Assembly: GCA_902836725.1 (NCBI GenBank)
Contig: CADFRV010000177.1
Coordinates: 1-5,514 of the forward strand
Reading direction: 5' to 3'
Source of the DNA: Muribaculaceae bacterium
GTDB taxonomy: Bacteria; Bacteroidota; Bacteroidia; Bacteroidales; Muribaculaceae
DNA length: 5,514 nucleotides
Shown: piece by piece, positions 1 to 5,514 of the stretch
Layout: each line of letters begins with the position of its first letter
Position numbering within the stretch: position 1 is the stretch's first letter
Notes under the pieces: model-generated
Databases searched by the model: none
What the model was told of the DNA's origin: nothing
What the model saw: only the letters and a program-made list of their open reading frames with translations
Made by a program: the position numbers and the translations under genes

Positions 1-1927
1 AGAAGTGATACAGCGCCCCGAATCGGTCATAAAGGAACTTGTGGAGAATGCCGTAGACGCGGGGGCAAAAAGCATCAAGATAATACTTCGCGACGGCGGA
101 AAGAATCTAATCCAGGTCATTGATGACGGCTGCGGCATGTCCGACACCGATGCCCGTCTGGCTTTCGAGCGTCATGCCACATCAAAAATACAGAAAGCGG
201 CAGACCTCTTTGACCTGCACACGATGGGATTTCGCGGAGAAGCCCTCCCTTCTATCGCAGCCGTGGCGCAGATAGAGCTGCGCACCATGCGCAAAGGGGA
301 AAGCATCGGAACGCGCCTTCTGCTGGCGGCCTCCAAGTTCGAAAGCCAGGAGGCCGACGCTTGTCCGCCGGGCACGAACCTGGCTGTAAAGAATCTGTTT
401 TTCAATTTCCCGGCACGTCGCAAGTTTCTGAAAAAAGATTCAGTGGAGCTGTCGCATATCGTGCATGAGTTCGAGCGGCTGGCACTGGTCAATCCCGACA
501 AGGAGTTTCTGCTTGTGCACAACGATGTGACGCTCCATCAGCTCATCCCGGGCACACTCAAACAGAGGGTTGTGGGACTGTTCGGCAAAGCTCTCGAAAA
601 GCAGCTTATTCCCGTAAGCACCGAGACTTCGCTTGTGAAAATTAACGGCCTTGTATCGCTGCCGGAAAACACCCGCAAACGCAACCCGCTGCAGTTTTTC
701 TTCGTGAACGGGCGCAACATGCGGCATCCATATTTCCAGAAAGCTGTGCTGCACTGTTATGAGAACCTTATTCCGGCTGACCATCAGCCGAACTTTTTCC
801 TGAATTTCGAAGTTGACCCGTCTACCATCGACGTAAACATACATCCCACAAAAAGTGAGATAAAGTTTGAGAACGAGGCTCCTATATGGCAGATACTCGT
901 GGCGGCCATCAAGGAAGCGCTTGGAAAATTCAACGCCGTACCGTCGATCGACTTTGACTCCACCGACACCATAGACATCCCGGTATTCAATCCGGTGACC
1001 ACACCTGATTTCAGTGACATCCCTGCAAACGATTACAATCCGTTTGCGGCTACAGAAAGGGGGGAAAGCGACAGCCTCCCGATTTCGGTAGCGGAGGCTG
1101 TGAAATCACCGTCGGCACTGAATTCCGGCGCAGACAGCCTCTCCACCGGAGGATCTTTACACAAGGCTTCGCACGACAGCCGCGGAAGCCTTTCAGACTG
1201 GGACCGTCTTTACCAGGACTTTCAGGCGGCTACAAGCTACGGCAGGGAATCGCCAGACATGACAGATTTCTCCATCCCTGCCACCGAGCAGAGCGCGCTT
1301 AACATTCCTGATTCATTGCCGGCTGCCTCCACCGGGGTGCTTCCTGATATGGAGATGAACGAGTCAAGCGGAATGCTCAGGCTCCGTAACCGTTTTCTTG
1401 TGGTGCCGGCAGCCCGCGGACTGATGGTGATAGACTGTTACCGCGCCCACCTGAAAGTGCTGTATGAGAAATTTATCAAACTGTCGGCCACCCTGCTCGG
1501 GGAGTCGCAGCAGATCCTTTTTCCGGAGACGATCACGCTCACTGTCGCCCAGAATGTGATTCTCGGGAGCATGCTTGAGGATGTGCGCATACTCGGTTTC
1601 GATCTCTCTTTTCTCGGCAACAATGTATGGGCAATAAATGCAGTGCCCGCCATATTCGCTAAACTCAACGCCACAGACACGCTTATGAAGATGATCGAAT
1701 GTGTGGCCGACGAGACTGTACTTCCCGGAGCCGACATAAAAAGGCGGGTGGCTATCTCCATGGCACGCGCCGGAGCCATCAGCGCCACACACGCCATTAC
1801 GGATGACGAGGCGGAAGCGTTGCTGGCAAGTTTCCTGTCATTACCTGACCCGACCTACTCCCCCGACGGCAAGCCTACATTTTTCATACTTGAGACTTCG
1901 GAGATAAAGAAAAGGCTGCAGATATAG
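1..1927 (+). CDS. mutL: DNA mismatch repair protein MutL, 5'-partial
   Basis: MutL is the GHKL ATPase that couples MutS mismatch recognition to downstream repair. The reading frame is open to the left edge: bases 2-4 encode Glu, so the window begins inside the conserved AAGEVxxRP segment. The GTG at base 5 is therefore an internal Val codon, not the start. By alignment from memory with E. coli MutL, about 18 residues are missing. Counting that Val as residue 1, I see the ATPase motifs KELVENAVDAG (10-20, catalytic Glu11, Mg-binding Asn15), DDGCGM (40-45), GFRGEALPS (75-83) and the GTNLAVKNLF/PARRKFLK segment (123-143). The S5-like transducer domain carries FFVNGR (232-237) and DVNIHPTKSEIKF (276-288; Lys283 matches the E. 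coli ATP-contacting Lys). A Ser/Pro/Asp-rich linker covers about 315-450, and the dimerisation domain about 455-640. The C-terminal endonuclease and metal-binding motifs are degenerate (DCYRAHLK at 477-484, MARAG at 586-590, SPDGKP at 619-624). It ends with TAG and converges with maf. Confidence 0.97.
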   Translation, partial: EVIQRPESVIKELVENAVDAGAKSIKIILRDGGKNLIQVIDDGCGMSDTDARLAFERHATSKIQKAADLFDLHTMGFRGEALPSIAAVAQIELRTMRKGESIGTRLLLAASKFESQEADACPPGTNLAVKNLFFNFPARRKFLKKDSVELSHIVHEFERLALVNPDKEFLLVHNDVTLHQLIPGTLKQRVVGLFGKALEKQLIPVSTETSLVKINGLVSLPENTRKRNPLQFFFVNGRNMRHPYFQKAVLHCYENLIPADHQPNFFLNFEVDPSTIDVNIHPTKSEIKFENEAPIWQILVAAIKEALGKFNAVPSIDFDSTDTIDIPVFNPVTTPDFSDIPANDYNPFAATERGESDSLPISVAEAVKSPSALNSGADSLSTGGSLHKASHDSRGSLSDWDRLYQDFQAATSYGRESPDMTDFSIPATEQSALNIPDSLPAASTGVLPDMEMNESSGMLRLRNRFLVVPAARGLMVIDCYRAHLKVLYEKFIKLSATLLGESQQILFPETITLTVAQNVILGSMLEDVRILGFDLSFLGNNVWAINAVPAIFAKLNATDTLMKMIECVADETVLPGADIKRRVAISMARAGAISATHAITDDEAEALLASFLSLPDPTYSPDGKPTFFILETSEIKKRLQI

Positions 1928-1933
1928 GCAGCC
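1914..1933 (-). terminator. Probable intrinsic terminator of the maf cluster, overlapping the mutL 3' end
   Basis: GGCTGC (1914-1919) and GCAGCC (1928-1933) form a perfect 6-bp stem, five of the six pairs being G-C, around an 8-nt loop. Read on the minus strand, the stem is followed directly by TTTTCTTTATCT (bases 1913 down to 1902), which is the layout of a Rho-independent terminator. It starts 27 nt after the maf stop codon. The loop contains the mutL TAG stop, so the U tract is templated by the final mutL codons. On the plus strand the same stem is followed only by ATTCTT, so it would be at best a weak terminator for mutL. The six-pair stem is short, which limits certainty. Confidence 0.62.
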
Positions 1934-1960
1934 ATTCTTCGCGGACAGGATTATTGCGGA

Positions 1961-2554
1961 TCACATCTTTTTAAGGTGCTCATAAAGGCTGCGCAACGGC
2001 AGACCCATTACATTGTAGTAGTCGCCCCGTATGCCTGTAACGCCGATGTATCCGATCCATTCCTGGATGCCGTATGCCCCCGCCTTGTCAAAAGGACGGT
2101 AATGCTCTATATAATAGGCAATCTCGCTGTCTGAAAGCTCTGCGAATTCCACATACGTGGTCTCTGAAAATGTATCCATTCCAGATGAGGAAAGGAGGGT
2201 GACCCCTGTCACCACTTTATGGGTGTGCCCCGACAGCTCCCTCAGCATGGCTGCAGCTTCCCGGCAATCATTCGGTTTTCCGAGCACTTTTCCCCCGTCT
2301 ATCACCACGGTATCGGCTGTGACCAGGATTTCCCCTGGCTTCATGTCCGACATATATGCCTCGGCTTTTTTGCGTGAAATATATGGAGCCACTTCATCGG
2401 AAGGGAGATCATCCGGATAACTTTCATCCACATTTCTGGTATCGGCCTGATGTACTTCCACACCTATGAGGCCAAGAAGTTCGCGGCGTCGCGGCGACGC
2501 GCTCGCAAGAAGCAATTTTTTATTTCCGAAAATATGTTTCGCGTCAGTCTTCAT
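1961..2554 (-). CDS. maf: Maf family nucleoside triphosphate pyrophosphatase (dTTP/UTP type)
   Basis: Maf proteins hydrolyse nucleoside triphosphates to the monophosphate and pyrophosphate. The YhdE-like branch acts on dTTP, UTP and modified pyrimidine nucleotides in the cytoplasm and is thought to clean the nucleotide pool. The 197-residue length is usual for the family. Visible motifs are the N-terminal LLLASASPRRRELL (14-27), NVDE (41-44), the catalytic segment TADTVV with Asp81, GKP (92-94), SGHTHKVVTGV (108-118), DKAGAYGIQ (156-164) and YYNVMGLPL (179-187). The AGAYGIQ and NVMGLPL segments fit the dTTPase/UTPase group better than the YceF m7GTPase group, though that is inferred from motifs alone. 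The ATG at 2554-2552 was chosen because it lies just after the upstream stop and about 13 residues before the conserved strand. The same frame is open further upstream, but that part overlaps kdsC and is Trp/Arg-rich and unlike Maf. The gene follows kdsC by 7 bp and is the last of the cluster. Confidence 0.95.
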   Translation of the reverse strand: MKTDAKHIFGNKKLLLASASPRRRELLGLIGVEVHQADTRNVDESYPDDLPSDEVAPYISRKKAEAYMSDMKPGEILVTADTVVIDGGKVLGKPNDCREAAAMLRELSGHTHKVVTGVTLLSSSGMDTFSETTYVEFAELSDSEIAYYIEHYRPFDKAGAYGIQEWIGYIGVTGIRGDYYNVMGLPLRSLYEHLKKM

Positions 2555-2561
2555 AAGTAAG

Positions 2562-3092
2562 TCATTTGTTCCATCCCCAGGCACGGTCACATCTGGGCCA
2601 TTCCCCTCTTGCCCTGAGAATCTCTTCAAGCAGATCGCGTGCCACTCCGTATCCTCCGTCGGCGGGAGACACATAACCGGCGATCTCGATGATGTCGGCC
2701 GCGGCATCTGCCGGAGCCACCGCCAGACCGGCCATCTCCATACATTCGCTGTCTGGCACATCGTCGCCCACATATACCACCTCCTCAGGGGCAAAACCAT
2801 GTTTCTTCATCCACCCCTCAAACAGTTGGCTCTTTACACCTGCCTTGAGAAAAACGTCCTCAATGCCGAGATTGCGGAAACGCTGTTCCAGACCCTCGCC
2901 GCAGGCACCGCTTATAATCGCGATTTTCAATCCCTTTCTTACTGCAAGTTGCAACGCATAGCCGTCTTTGATATTGGCCATGCGGCACGGATTTCCATCC
3001 GCCCCGAGCGGAATCGCGGAGGGGGAGAGCACTCCGTCCACATCGAATACCACACCGCGTATCTTGCTCAGATCATAATTGATTTTGCTCAT
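2562..3092 (-). CDS. kdsC: KdsC-type HAD phosphatase (3-deoxy-D-manno-octulosonate 8-phosphate phosphatase)
   Basis: KdsC dephosphorylates Kdo-8-phosphate to Kdo, the inner-core sugar of lipopolysaccharide, in the cytoplasm. The 176-residue protein is a cap-less HAD phosphatase of the usual KdsC length. HAD motif I is FDVDGVL (16-22; nucleophile Asp17 and acid/base Asp19), motif II is IISG with Ser61, motif III is Lys87 in AGVKSQLF, and motif IV is VGDDVPD with Asp110/Asp111. NIKDGYALQL (40-49) and the C-terminal GGYGVARDLLEEILRARG (146-163) match the KdsC pattern of substrate loop and tail. The ATG at 3092-3090 puts motif I near residue 17; longer versions would overlap the DUF2520 gene. It starts 43 bp after that gene and ends 7 bp before maf. 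The leader is A-rich (AAATAAAA on the minus strand), as often seen in Bacteroidetes, and has no clear Shine-Dalgarno. A related sugar phosphatase, such as one acting on a nonulosonate phosphate, cannot be excluded. Confidence 0.88.
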   Translation of the reverse strand: MSKINYDLSKIRGVVFDVDGVLSPSAIPLGADGNPCRMANIKDGYALQLAVRKGLKIAIISGACGEGLEQRFRNLGIEDVFLKAGVKSQLFEGWMKKHGFAPEEVVYVGDDVPDSECMEMAGLAVAPADAAADIIEIAGYVSPADGGYGVARDLLEEILRARGEWPRCDRAWGWNK

Positions 3093-3135
3093 GGAGATGA
3101 CTTGTGATCGTTTTATTTGAAATGTGATTGGCTGA

Positions 3136-3972
3136 CTATTTGCACGGAAACTCTTCGAGAATGCGGTCTGCGAGCATCCGGTATATCTCCCGGTCATTGC
3201 CGGAAAGCATTTCTATATGTTTTCTTATGACCTCGCGATCCCCGCGCCTCGCAGGCCCTGTCATCGCTTCCCGCGGCGATACATCATTGAGTTTTTCCAA
3301 TGTCGCTTTCAACAGAGGCATCATGTAGGTTATATCCAGTCCCTCCTTTTTCAGGAGTTCATCTGCTATAAGCCACATCAGATCGGCATAATTACATGCG
3401 AAAACAGCCGCCACATGCATATGACGGCGTCTGCGGCTATCGGCATATTCTACCCGAGTAGAAAGCATCCGTGCCAGCGACATCAGTTTTTCACTTGTCT
3501 CAGGAGAGTTGCCCTCTATGAAAAACGGTACCTCGGAAATATTCACCGGCACATCGCGCGTGAAAGTCTGCAAAGGATAAAATACCCCGTAGCTTGATTT
3601 ACGGCCTGCGAAAACCTCTGCCGGGACACTCCCCGACGTATGCGCCCATATCCCGGGATAATCAGGCGTAGCGGCAGCTATGGCGGCTATATTGTCATCA
3701 TTCACAGAAAGCAGATACAGATCAGAATCGGGCGCCAGATCCTCAAGATCGCACCCCGGCCGACACTCTCCGCCTATCAGACGGCTCAGTCTCTGCGCCG
3801 AGTCCATACTACGGCTCACGACCTGAACCACATCCGCCACTTTGGAGAGCGCCACTCCCAGATGAGTGGCCACGTTGCCGGCACCGATCAGAGAAATCTT
3901 CCGGCGCTTTCCCGCCGGCACAAACGTTTCGGCACCGTATATTCCCGCGACTTCCTCTGTATTATTGCTCAT
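3136..3972 (-). CDS. Rossmann-like and DUF2520 domain protein (putative NAD(P)-dependent oxidoreductase)
   Basis: This 278-residue protein has the two-domain layout of the DUF2520 family: an N-terminal NAD(P)-binding Rossmann fold followed by a helical domain resembling 6-phosphogluconate dehydrogenase C-terminal regions. The dinucleotide-binding loop is ISLIGAGNVATHL (26-38). Family hallmarks follow: LLSVNDDNI (87-95), WAHTSGSVP (109-117), GVFYPLQTF (129-137), the helix HMHVAAVFACNYADLMWL (184-201) and TGPARRGD (238-245). The substrate is unknown; the fold suggests a dehydrogenase or reductase of the ketopantoate/6-phosphogluconate type, which is inference. The ATG at 3972-3970 was chosen. 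It overlaps the end of the nitroreductase gene by 11 bp (the ATG lies just before the TAA in another frame). A start at 4023 would give 295 residues with a 62-bp overlap and seems less likely. A shorter version starting at the in-frame GTG of Val18 is also possible, because about 25 residues precede the first strand, more than usual. It sits directly upstream of kdsC and maf, an arrangement I recall from other Bacteroidetes. Confidence 0.88.
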   Translation of the reverse strand: MSNNTEEVAGIYGAETFVPAGKRRKISLIGAGNVATHLGVALSKVADVVQVVSRSMDSAQRLSRLIGGECRPGCDLEDLAPDSDLYLLSVNDDNIAAIAAATPDYPGIWAHTSGSVPAEVFAGRKSSYGVFYPLQTFTRDVPVNISEVPFFIEGNSPETSEKLMSLARMLSTRVEYADSRRRRHMHVAAVFACNYADLMWLIADELLKKEGLDITYMMPLLKATLEKLNDVSPREAMTGPARRGDREVIRKHIEMLSGNDREIYRMLADRILEEFPCK

Positions 3973-4501
3973 TACGCCATTTACCGATATGCACTTTTTC
4001 CCACTGGAGCTTGGCAGGATCAATAGGGCGGCGCTGCTCGTCCTTATGGCCGATAGTGATTATGCAAAGCACACCGAACTCATCGGGTATTCCGAGCGCC
4101 TGACGCACATAGTCCTCAGCCGGCTCACCATCCTCACCGTAGCGGTCACGCACCTCTACCCAACAGGAACCGAGCCCCAGATCAGCGGCCTGCAACTGCA
4201 TGAAAGCTGCCGCCACAGACGCATCCTCAATCCACGCCTCGCTTTTGGTAATATCAGCCGTCACAACCACGGCCAGGGGAGCTTTTGCTATTGAAGTAGC
4301 ATAGTTGGGTTTGCATCTACTCAGATGGTCAAGCATTTCGCTGTCCTCAACCACGACAAACTGCCATGAACGGCCGCTTTTCGACGACGGCGCCGTCAAA
4401 GCAGCCTCCAATATGAGTTTTACATCTTCGGGATCCACCTTCTCATCCGTATATTTGCGGATACTCCGGCGATTCAAAAGTAATTCGTGAAAATTATCCA
4501 T
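3962..4501 (-). CDS. Nitroreductase family protein (FMN-dependent oxidoreductase)
   Basis: Nitroreductase-family enzymes are homodimeric flavoproteins that use NAD(P)H to reduce nitro compounds, quinones or other acceptors. At 179 residues this is a compact member. The N-terminal FMN phosphate-binding motif NRRSIRKY (10-17) is followed by the flavin-contact segment TAPSSKSGRSWQFVVV (36-51). The central helix has the usual small-residue pattern, EDASVAAAFMQLQAADLGLGSCWV (92-115), and the C-terminal part has the strand VLCIITIGHKDEQRRP (144-159), typical of the family. No signal peptide or membrane segment is visible, so it should be cytoplasmic. The physiological substrate cannot be read from sequence. 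The ATG at 4501-4499 leaves only two residues before the first helix, as is normal. The leader is A/T-rich (ATTTTATT just before the ATG) without a Shine-Dalgarno site. It is the first gene of the four-gene cluster, and its end overlaps the DUF2520 start by 11 bp, which suggests translational coupling. Confidence 0.93.
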   Translation of the reverse strand: MDNFHELLLNRRSIRKYTDEKVDPEDVKLILEAALTAPSSKSGRSWQFVVVEDSEMLDHLSRCKPNYATSIAKAPLAVVVTADITKSEAWIEDASVAAAFMQLQAADLGLGSCWVEVRDRYGEDGEPAEDYVRQALGIPDEFGVLCIITIGHKDEQRRPIDPAKLQWEKVHIGKWRNEQ

Positions 4502-4509
4502 AATAAAAT

Positions 4510-4540
4510 CCGGTTAAATTAAGCAGACCGGCGTTCCGGT
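4510..4540 (-). other. Three ACCGG/CCGGT arms able to form two alternative hairpins in the nitroreductase leader
   Basis: On the minus strand the leader reads ACCGG (4540-4536), AACG, CCGGT (4531-4527), a 12-nt spacer, then ACCGG (4514-4510). The middle arm can pair with the first (5-bp stem, 4-nt loop) or with the third (5-bp stem, 12-nt loop). The first hairpin is followed by CTGCTTAATTT and could be a weak terminator for the SPOR gene. The second ends 8 nt before the nitroreductase ATG and could hinder initiation. All stems are short, so this may be chance or a protein-binding palindrome. Confidence 0.3.
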
Positions 4541-4550
4541 TTATGTGGGA

Positions 4551-4580
4551 AAAGACCTCCATACTAAAGATCTCCACACT
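4551..4580. repeat. Two-copy 15-bp tandem direct repeat in the intergenic region
   Basis: AAAGACCTCCATACT (4551-4565) is followed immediately by AAAGATCTCCACACT (4566-4580). The units match at 13 of 15 positions, and both differences are transitions. A third unit is absent on either side. The repeat lies 50-79 nt upstream of the nitroreductase start codon and directly after the SPOR gene stop, where a promoter or operator for the downstream cluster would be expected. I could not find a convincing Bacteroidetes -33/-7 promoter pair here, so the role is unknown. Confidence 0.6.
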
Positions 4581-4585
4581 ATGGC

Positions 4586-5514
4586 TTATCTGCGGCAAAT
4601 CCATGCAGCAGGCTCATTGACAAGAGCTGTCATAGAGGATGCCGAAGCATAACTCTGGCCGGTAGCCGCATATACCCTGAACCGTCCGTTCATCTCCAAG
4701 ATGCCGAGACGATGGCCTTTGCTTGCATTGATAAAGCTCTTTGCCTGATCGATCGTCGGGAAGGAAGCCACAATCACGAAATACGGGTCTGCCTCATTAA
4801 AACGGATCGAGGGGGATTGCGGTTCAGTCTTGCGCTCCTCTGCTGCAGGCGCCACCGCTACAGGAGCCGCAATATTATCCTCTGTCATCCCGACAGAAAC
4901 CGGCTCCTCAATATTTTCTGCAACAGTTGCCCCAGTTACATATGAAATATGGTCTGGAGTTGCCGAAGACAAACCCATTGTCTTTATAAATGGCGATATG
5001 CCATCTGCCGCCAGTCTGGCAGCCTGACCGACAAGCGAACGGACGCCATCCTCCGGCTGCACATAAGATCCCGCAACAGGAGCGATCGAAGCAGTCTGGG
5101 CATTCTTGTCTATCCTAATGGGTGAAAGCACGAAAAATGCTAAAGTAAGGAGCACAGCAAGCGTGGCAACCGTCCCGGATGCGTAGGCCCTCCATTGGCT
5201 TGGGAACAACCCAAATCGCCTGACACCCTCATCAGCCCTTACGCTGTCAACAGCCACACGCGACACGCTCACAGCATTCTCGCTGTTCCTGCTTGCCAAC
5301 AGAAGGGGCGAAATCGGACGAAGACCGTAAAAGGCCCCATTAACTCCAGGCACATCTGCAAAAGGAGAAAAAGCTATCTCGTCGCTATCCGACAAACGGA
5401 ATACTCCAAGACTGCCAAGAGTAAATTCCCCCCCACAATCGAGCGTATTTCTTAATTTGGCCACATCGCCATCCACAATCTCAGAAGCCTGCTCATTGCC
5501 AACTCCAAGTTCTC
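4586..5514 (-). CDS. HU-like/SPOR domain membrane protein, 5'-partial
   Basis: The frame is open to the right edge, so the N-terminus is missing; 308 residues are visible, numbered from the first full codon at 5512-5510. A GTG at 5476-5474 is the first start-like codon in view, but the coding similarity continues upstream of it. Residues 1-65 resemble the end of a CCDC81-type prokaryotic HU-like domain (GGEFTLGSLGVFRL at 27-40, then IAFSPF and FYGLRPISPL). A charged/polar stretch containing RR precedes one transmembrane helix at about 110-131. A long Ala/Pro/Glu-rich linker (about 132-240) leads to a C-terminal SPOR domain (about 243-307) with YFVIVASFPTIDQAKSFI and GRFRVYAATGQSYASASSM, ending PAAWICRR. 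SPOR domains bind denuded glycan strands at division septa. The inferred topology is HU-like part in the cytoplasm and SPOR in the periplasm, supported by the arginines before the helix. This matches the HU-CCDC81/SPOR proteins of Bacteroidetes, whose exact function is not known to me. The TAA stop precedes the 84-bp intergenic gap. Confidence 0.85.
   Translation of the reverse strand, partial: ELGVGNEQASEIVDGDVAKLRNTLDCGGEFTLGSLGVFRLSDSDEIAFSPFADVPGVNGAFYGLRPISPLLLASRNSENAVSVSRVAVDSVRADEGVRRFGLFPSQWRAYASGTVATLAVLLTLAFFVLSPIRIDKNAQTASIAPVAGSYVQPEDGVRSLVGQAARLAADGISPFIKTMGLSSATPDHISYVTGATVAENIEEPVSVGMTEDNIAAPVAVAPAAEERKTEPQSPSIRFNEADPYFVIVASFPTIDQAKSFINASKGHRLGILEMNGRFRVYAATGQSYASASSMTALVNEPAAWICRR

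Noticed and set aside
5..7. GTG at base 5 as the mutL start codon
   Set aside because: The preceding codon is the conserved Glu of the AAGE motif and the frame is open to the edge, so the true start lies outside the window.
1364..1797. Overlapping minus-strand open frames of 142 and 119 codons opposite mutL
   Set aside because: mutL is conserved across this span; the antisense translations show no domain, and two frames being open at once points to codon-bias shadows.
2189..2200. Shine-Dalgarno-like GGAAAGGAGGGT on the plus strand
   Set aside because: No plausible plus-strand gene follows; it is antisense to Maf codons.
2198..2213. Perfect inverted repeat GGTGAC-CCCT-GTCACC inside maf
   Set aside because: It falls on the codons of the conserved V-T-G-V-T motif of Maf, whose repeated Val/Thr codons produce the symmetry.
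2486..2500. GC-rich palindrome with 7-bp arms and a 1-nt centre inside maf
   Set aside because: It encodes the invariant Ala-Ser-Pro-Arg-Arg part of the Maf N-terminal motif, and a 1-nt loop cannot form a stable hairpin.
2555..2800. N-terminal extension of the maf frame to a start at 2800
   Set aside because: The extra 82 residues are Trp/Arg/Pro-rich, unlike Maf, and overlap the kdsC gene in another frame; the ATG at 2554 gives a normal-length Maf.
2466..3107. Plus-strand open frame of 213 codons opposite kdsC and maf
   Set aside because: It is a shadow of two well-supported minus-strand genes, spans their junction, and its translation shows no recognisable domain.
5474..5476. GTG at 5476 as the start of the SPOR protein
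   Set aside because: The frame continues to the window edge, and an HU-like domain would need the upstream residues, so it is most likely an internal Val.

Overview
The window looks like a compact chromosomal housekeeping region from a member of the Bacteroidota, most likely order Bacteroidales. The clues are an HU-like/transmembrane/SPOR protein architecture that I know from this group, a Bacteroidetes-style KdsC-like phosphatase next to a Rossmann/DUF2520 protein and Maf, A/T-rich leaders without clear Shine-Dalgarno sites, and a MutL C-terminal domain of the kind seen in this phylum. The moderate GC content would fit a Muribaculaceae-like gut lineage, but that finer placement is only a guess. 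I see no mobile element, CRISPR array, tRNA or rRNA.

Layout: the plus strand carries one gene, mutL. It lacks only about 18 N-terminal residues, lost off the left edge, and runs to base 1927. Everything else is on the minus strand and is read from right to left: a 5'-truncated HU-like/TM/SPOR envelope protein (4586-5514), an 84-bp intergenic region with repeats and a small hairpin, then a tight four-gene cluster. The cluster consists of a nitroreductase (3962-4501), a Rossmann/DUF2520 protein (3136-3972), a KdsC-type HAD phosphatase (2562-3092) and Maf (1961-2554). The junctions are an 11-bp overlap, a 43-bp gap and a 7-bp gap, so co-transcription is likely. maf and mutL converge with 33 bp between them. 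A hairpin over the mutL stop codon, followed by a T-rich tract on the minus strand, probably terminates the maf cluster.

Function: mutL serves mismatch repair, Maf removes non-canonical or excess pyrimidine nucleotides, and the KdsC-like enzyme makes Kdo for lipopolysaccharide. The nitroreductase and DUF2520 protein are probable flavin- and NAD(P)-dependent oxidoreductases with unknown substrates. The SPOR protein probably links the cytoplasm to septal peptidoglycan. The cluster looks like a conserved housekeeping neighbourhood rather than one pathway.

No stretch longer than 84 bp lacks a gene. I found no convincing new system. The points worth a second look are the degenerate nuclease motifs in MutL, the terminator embedded in mutL, and the 15-bp tandem repeat and alternative hairpins before the nitroreductase cluster.
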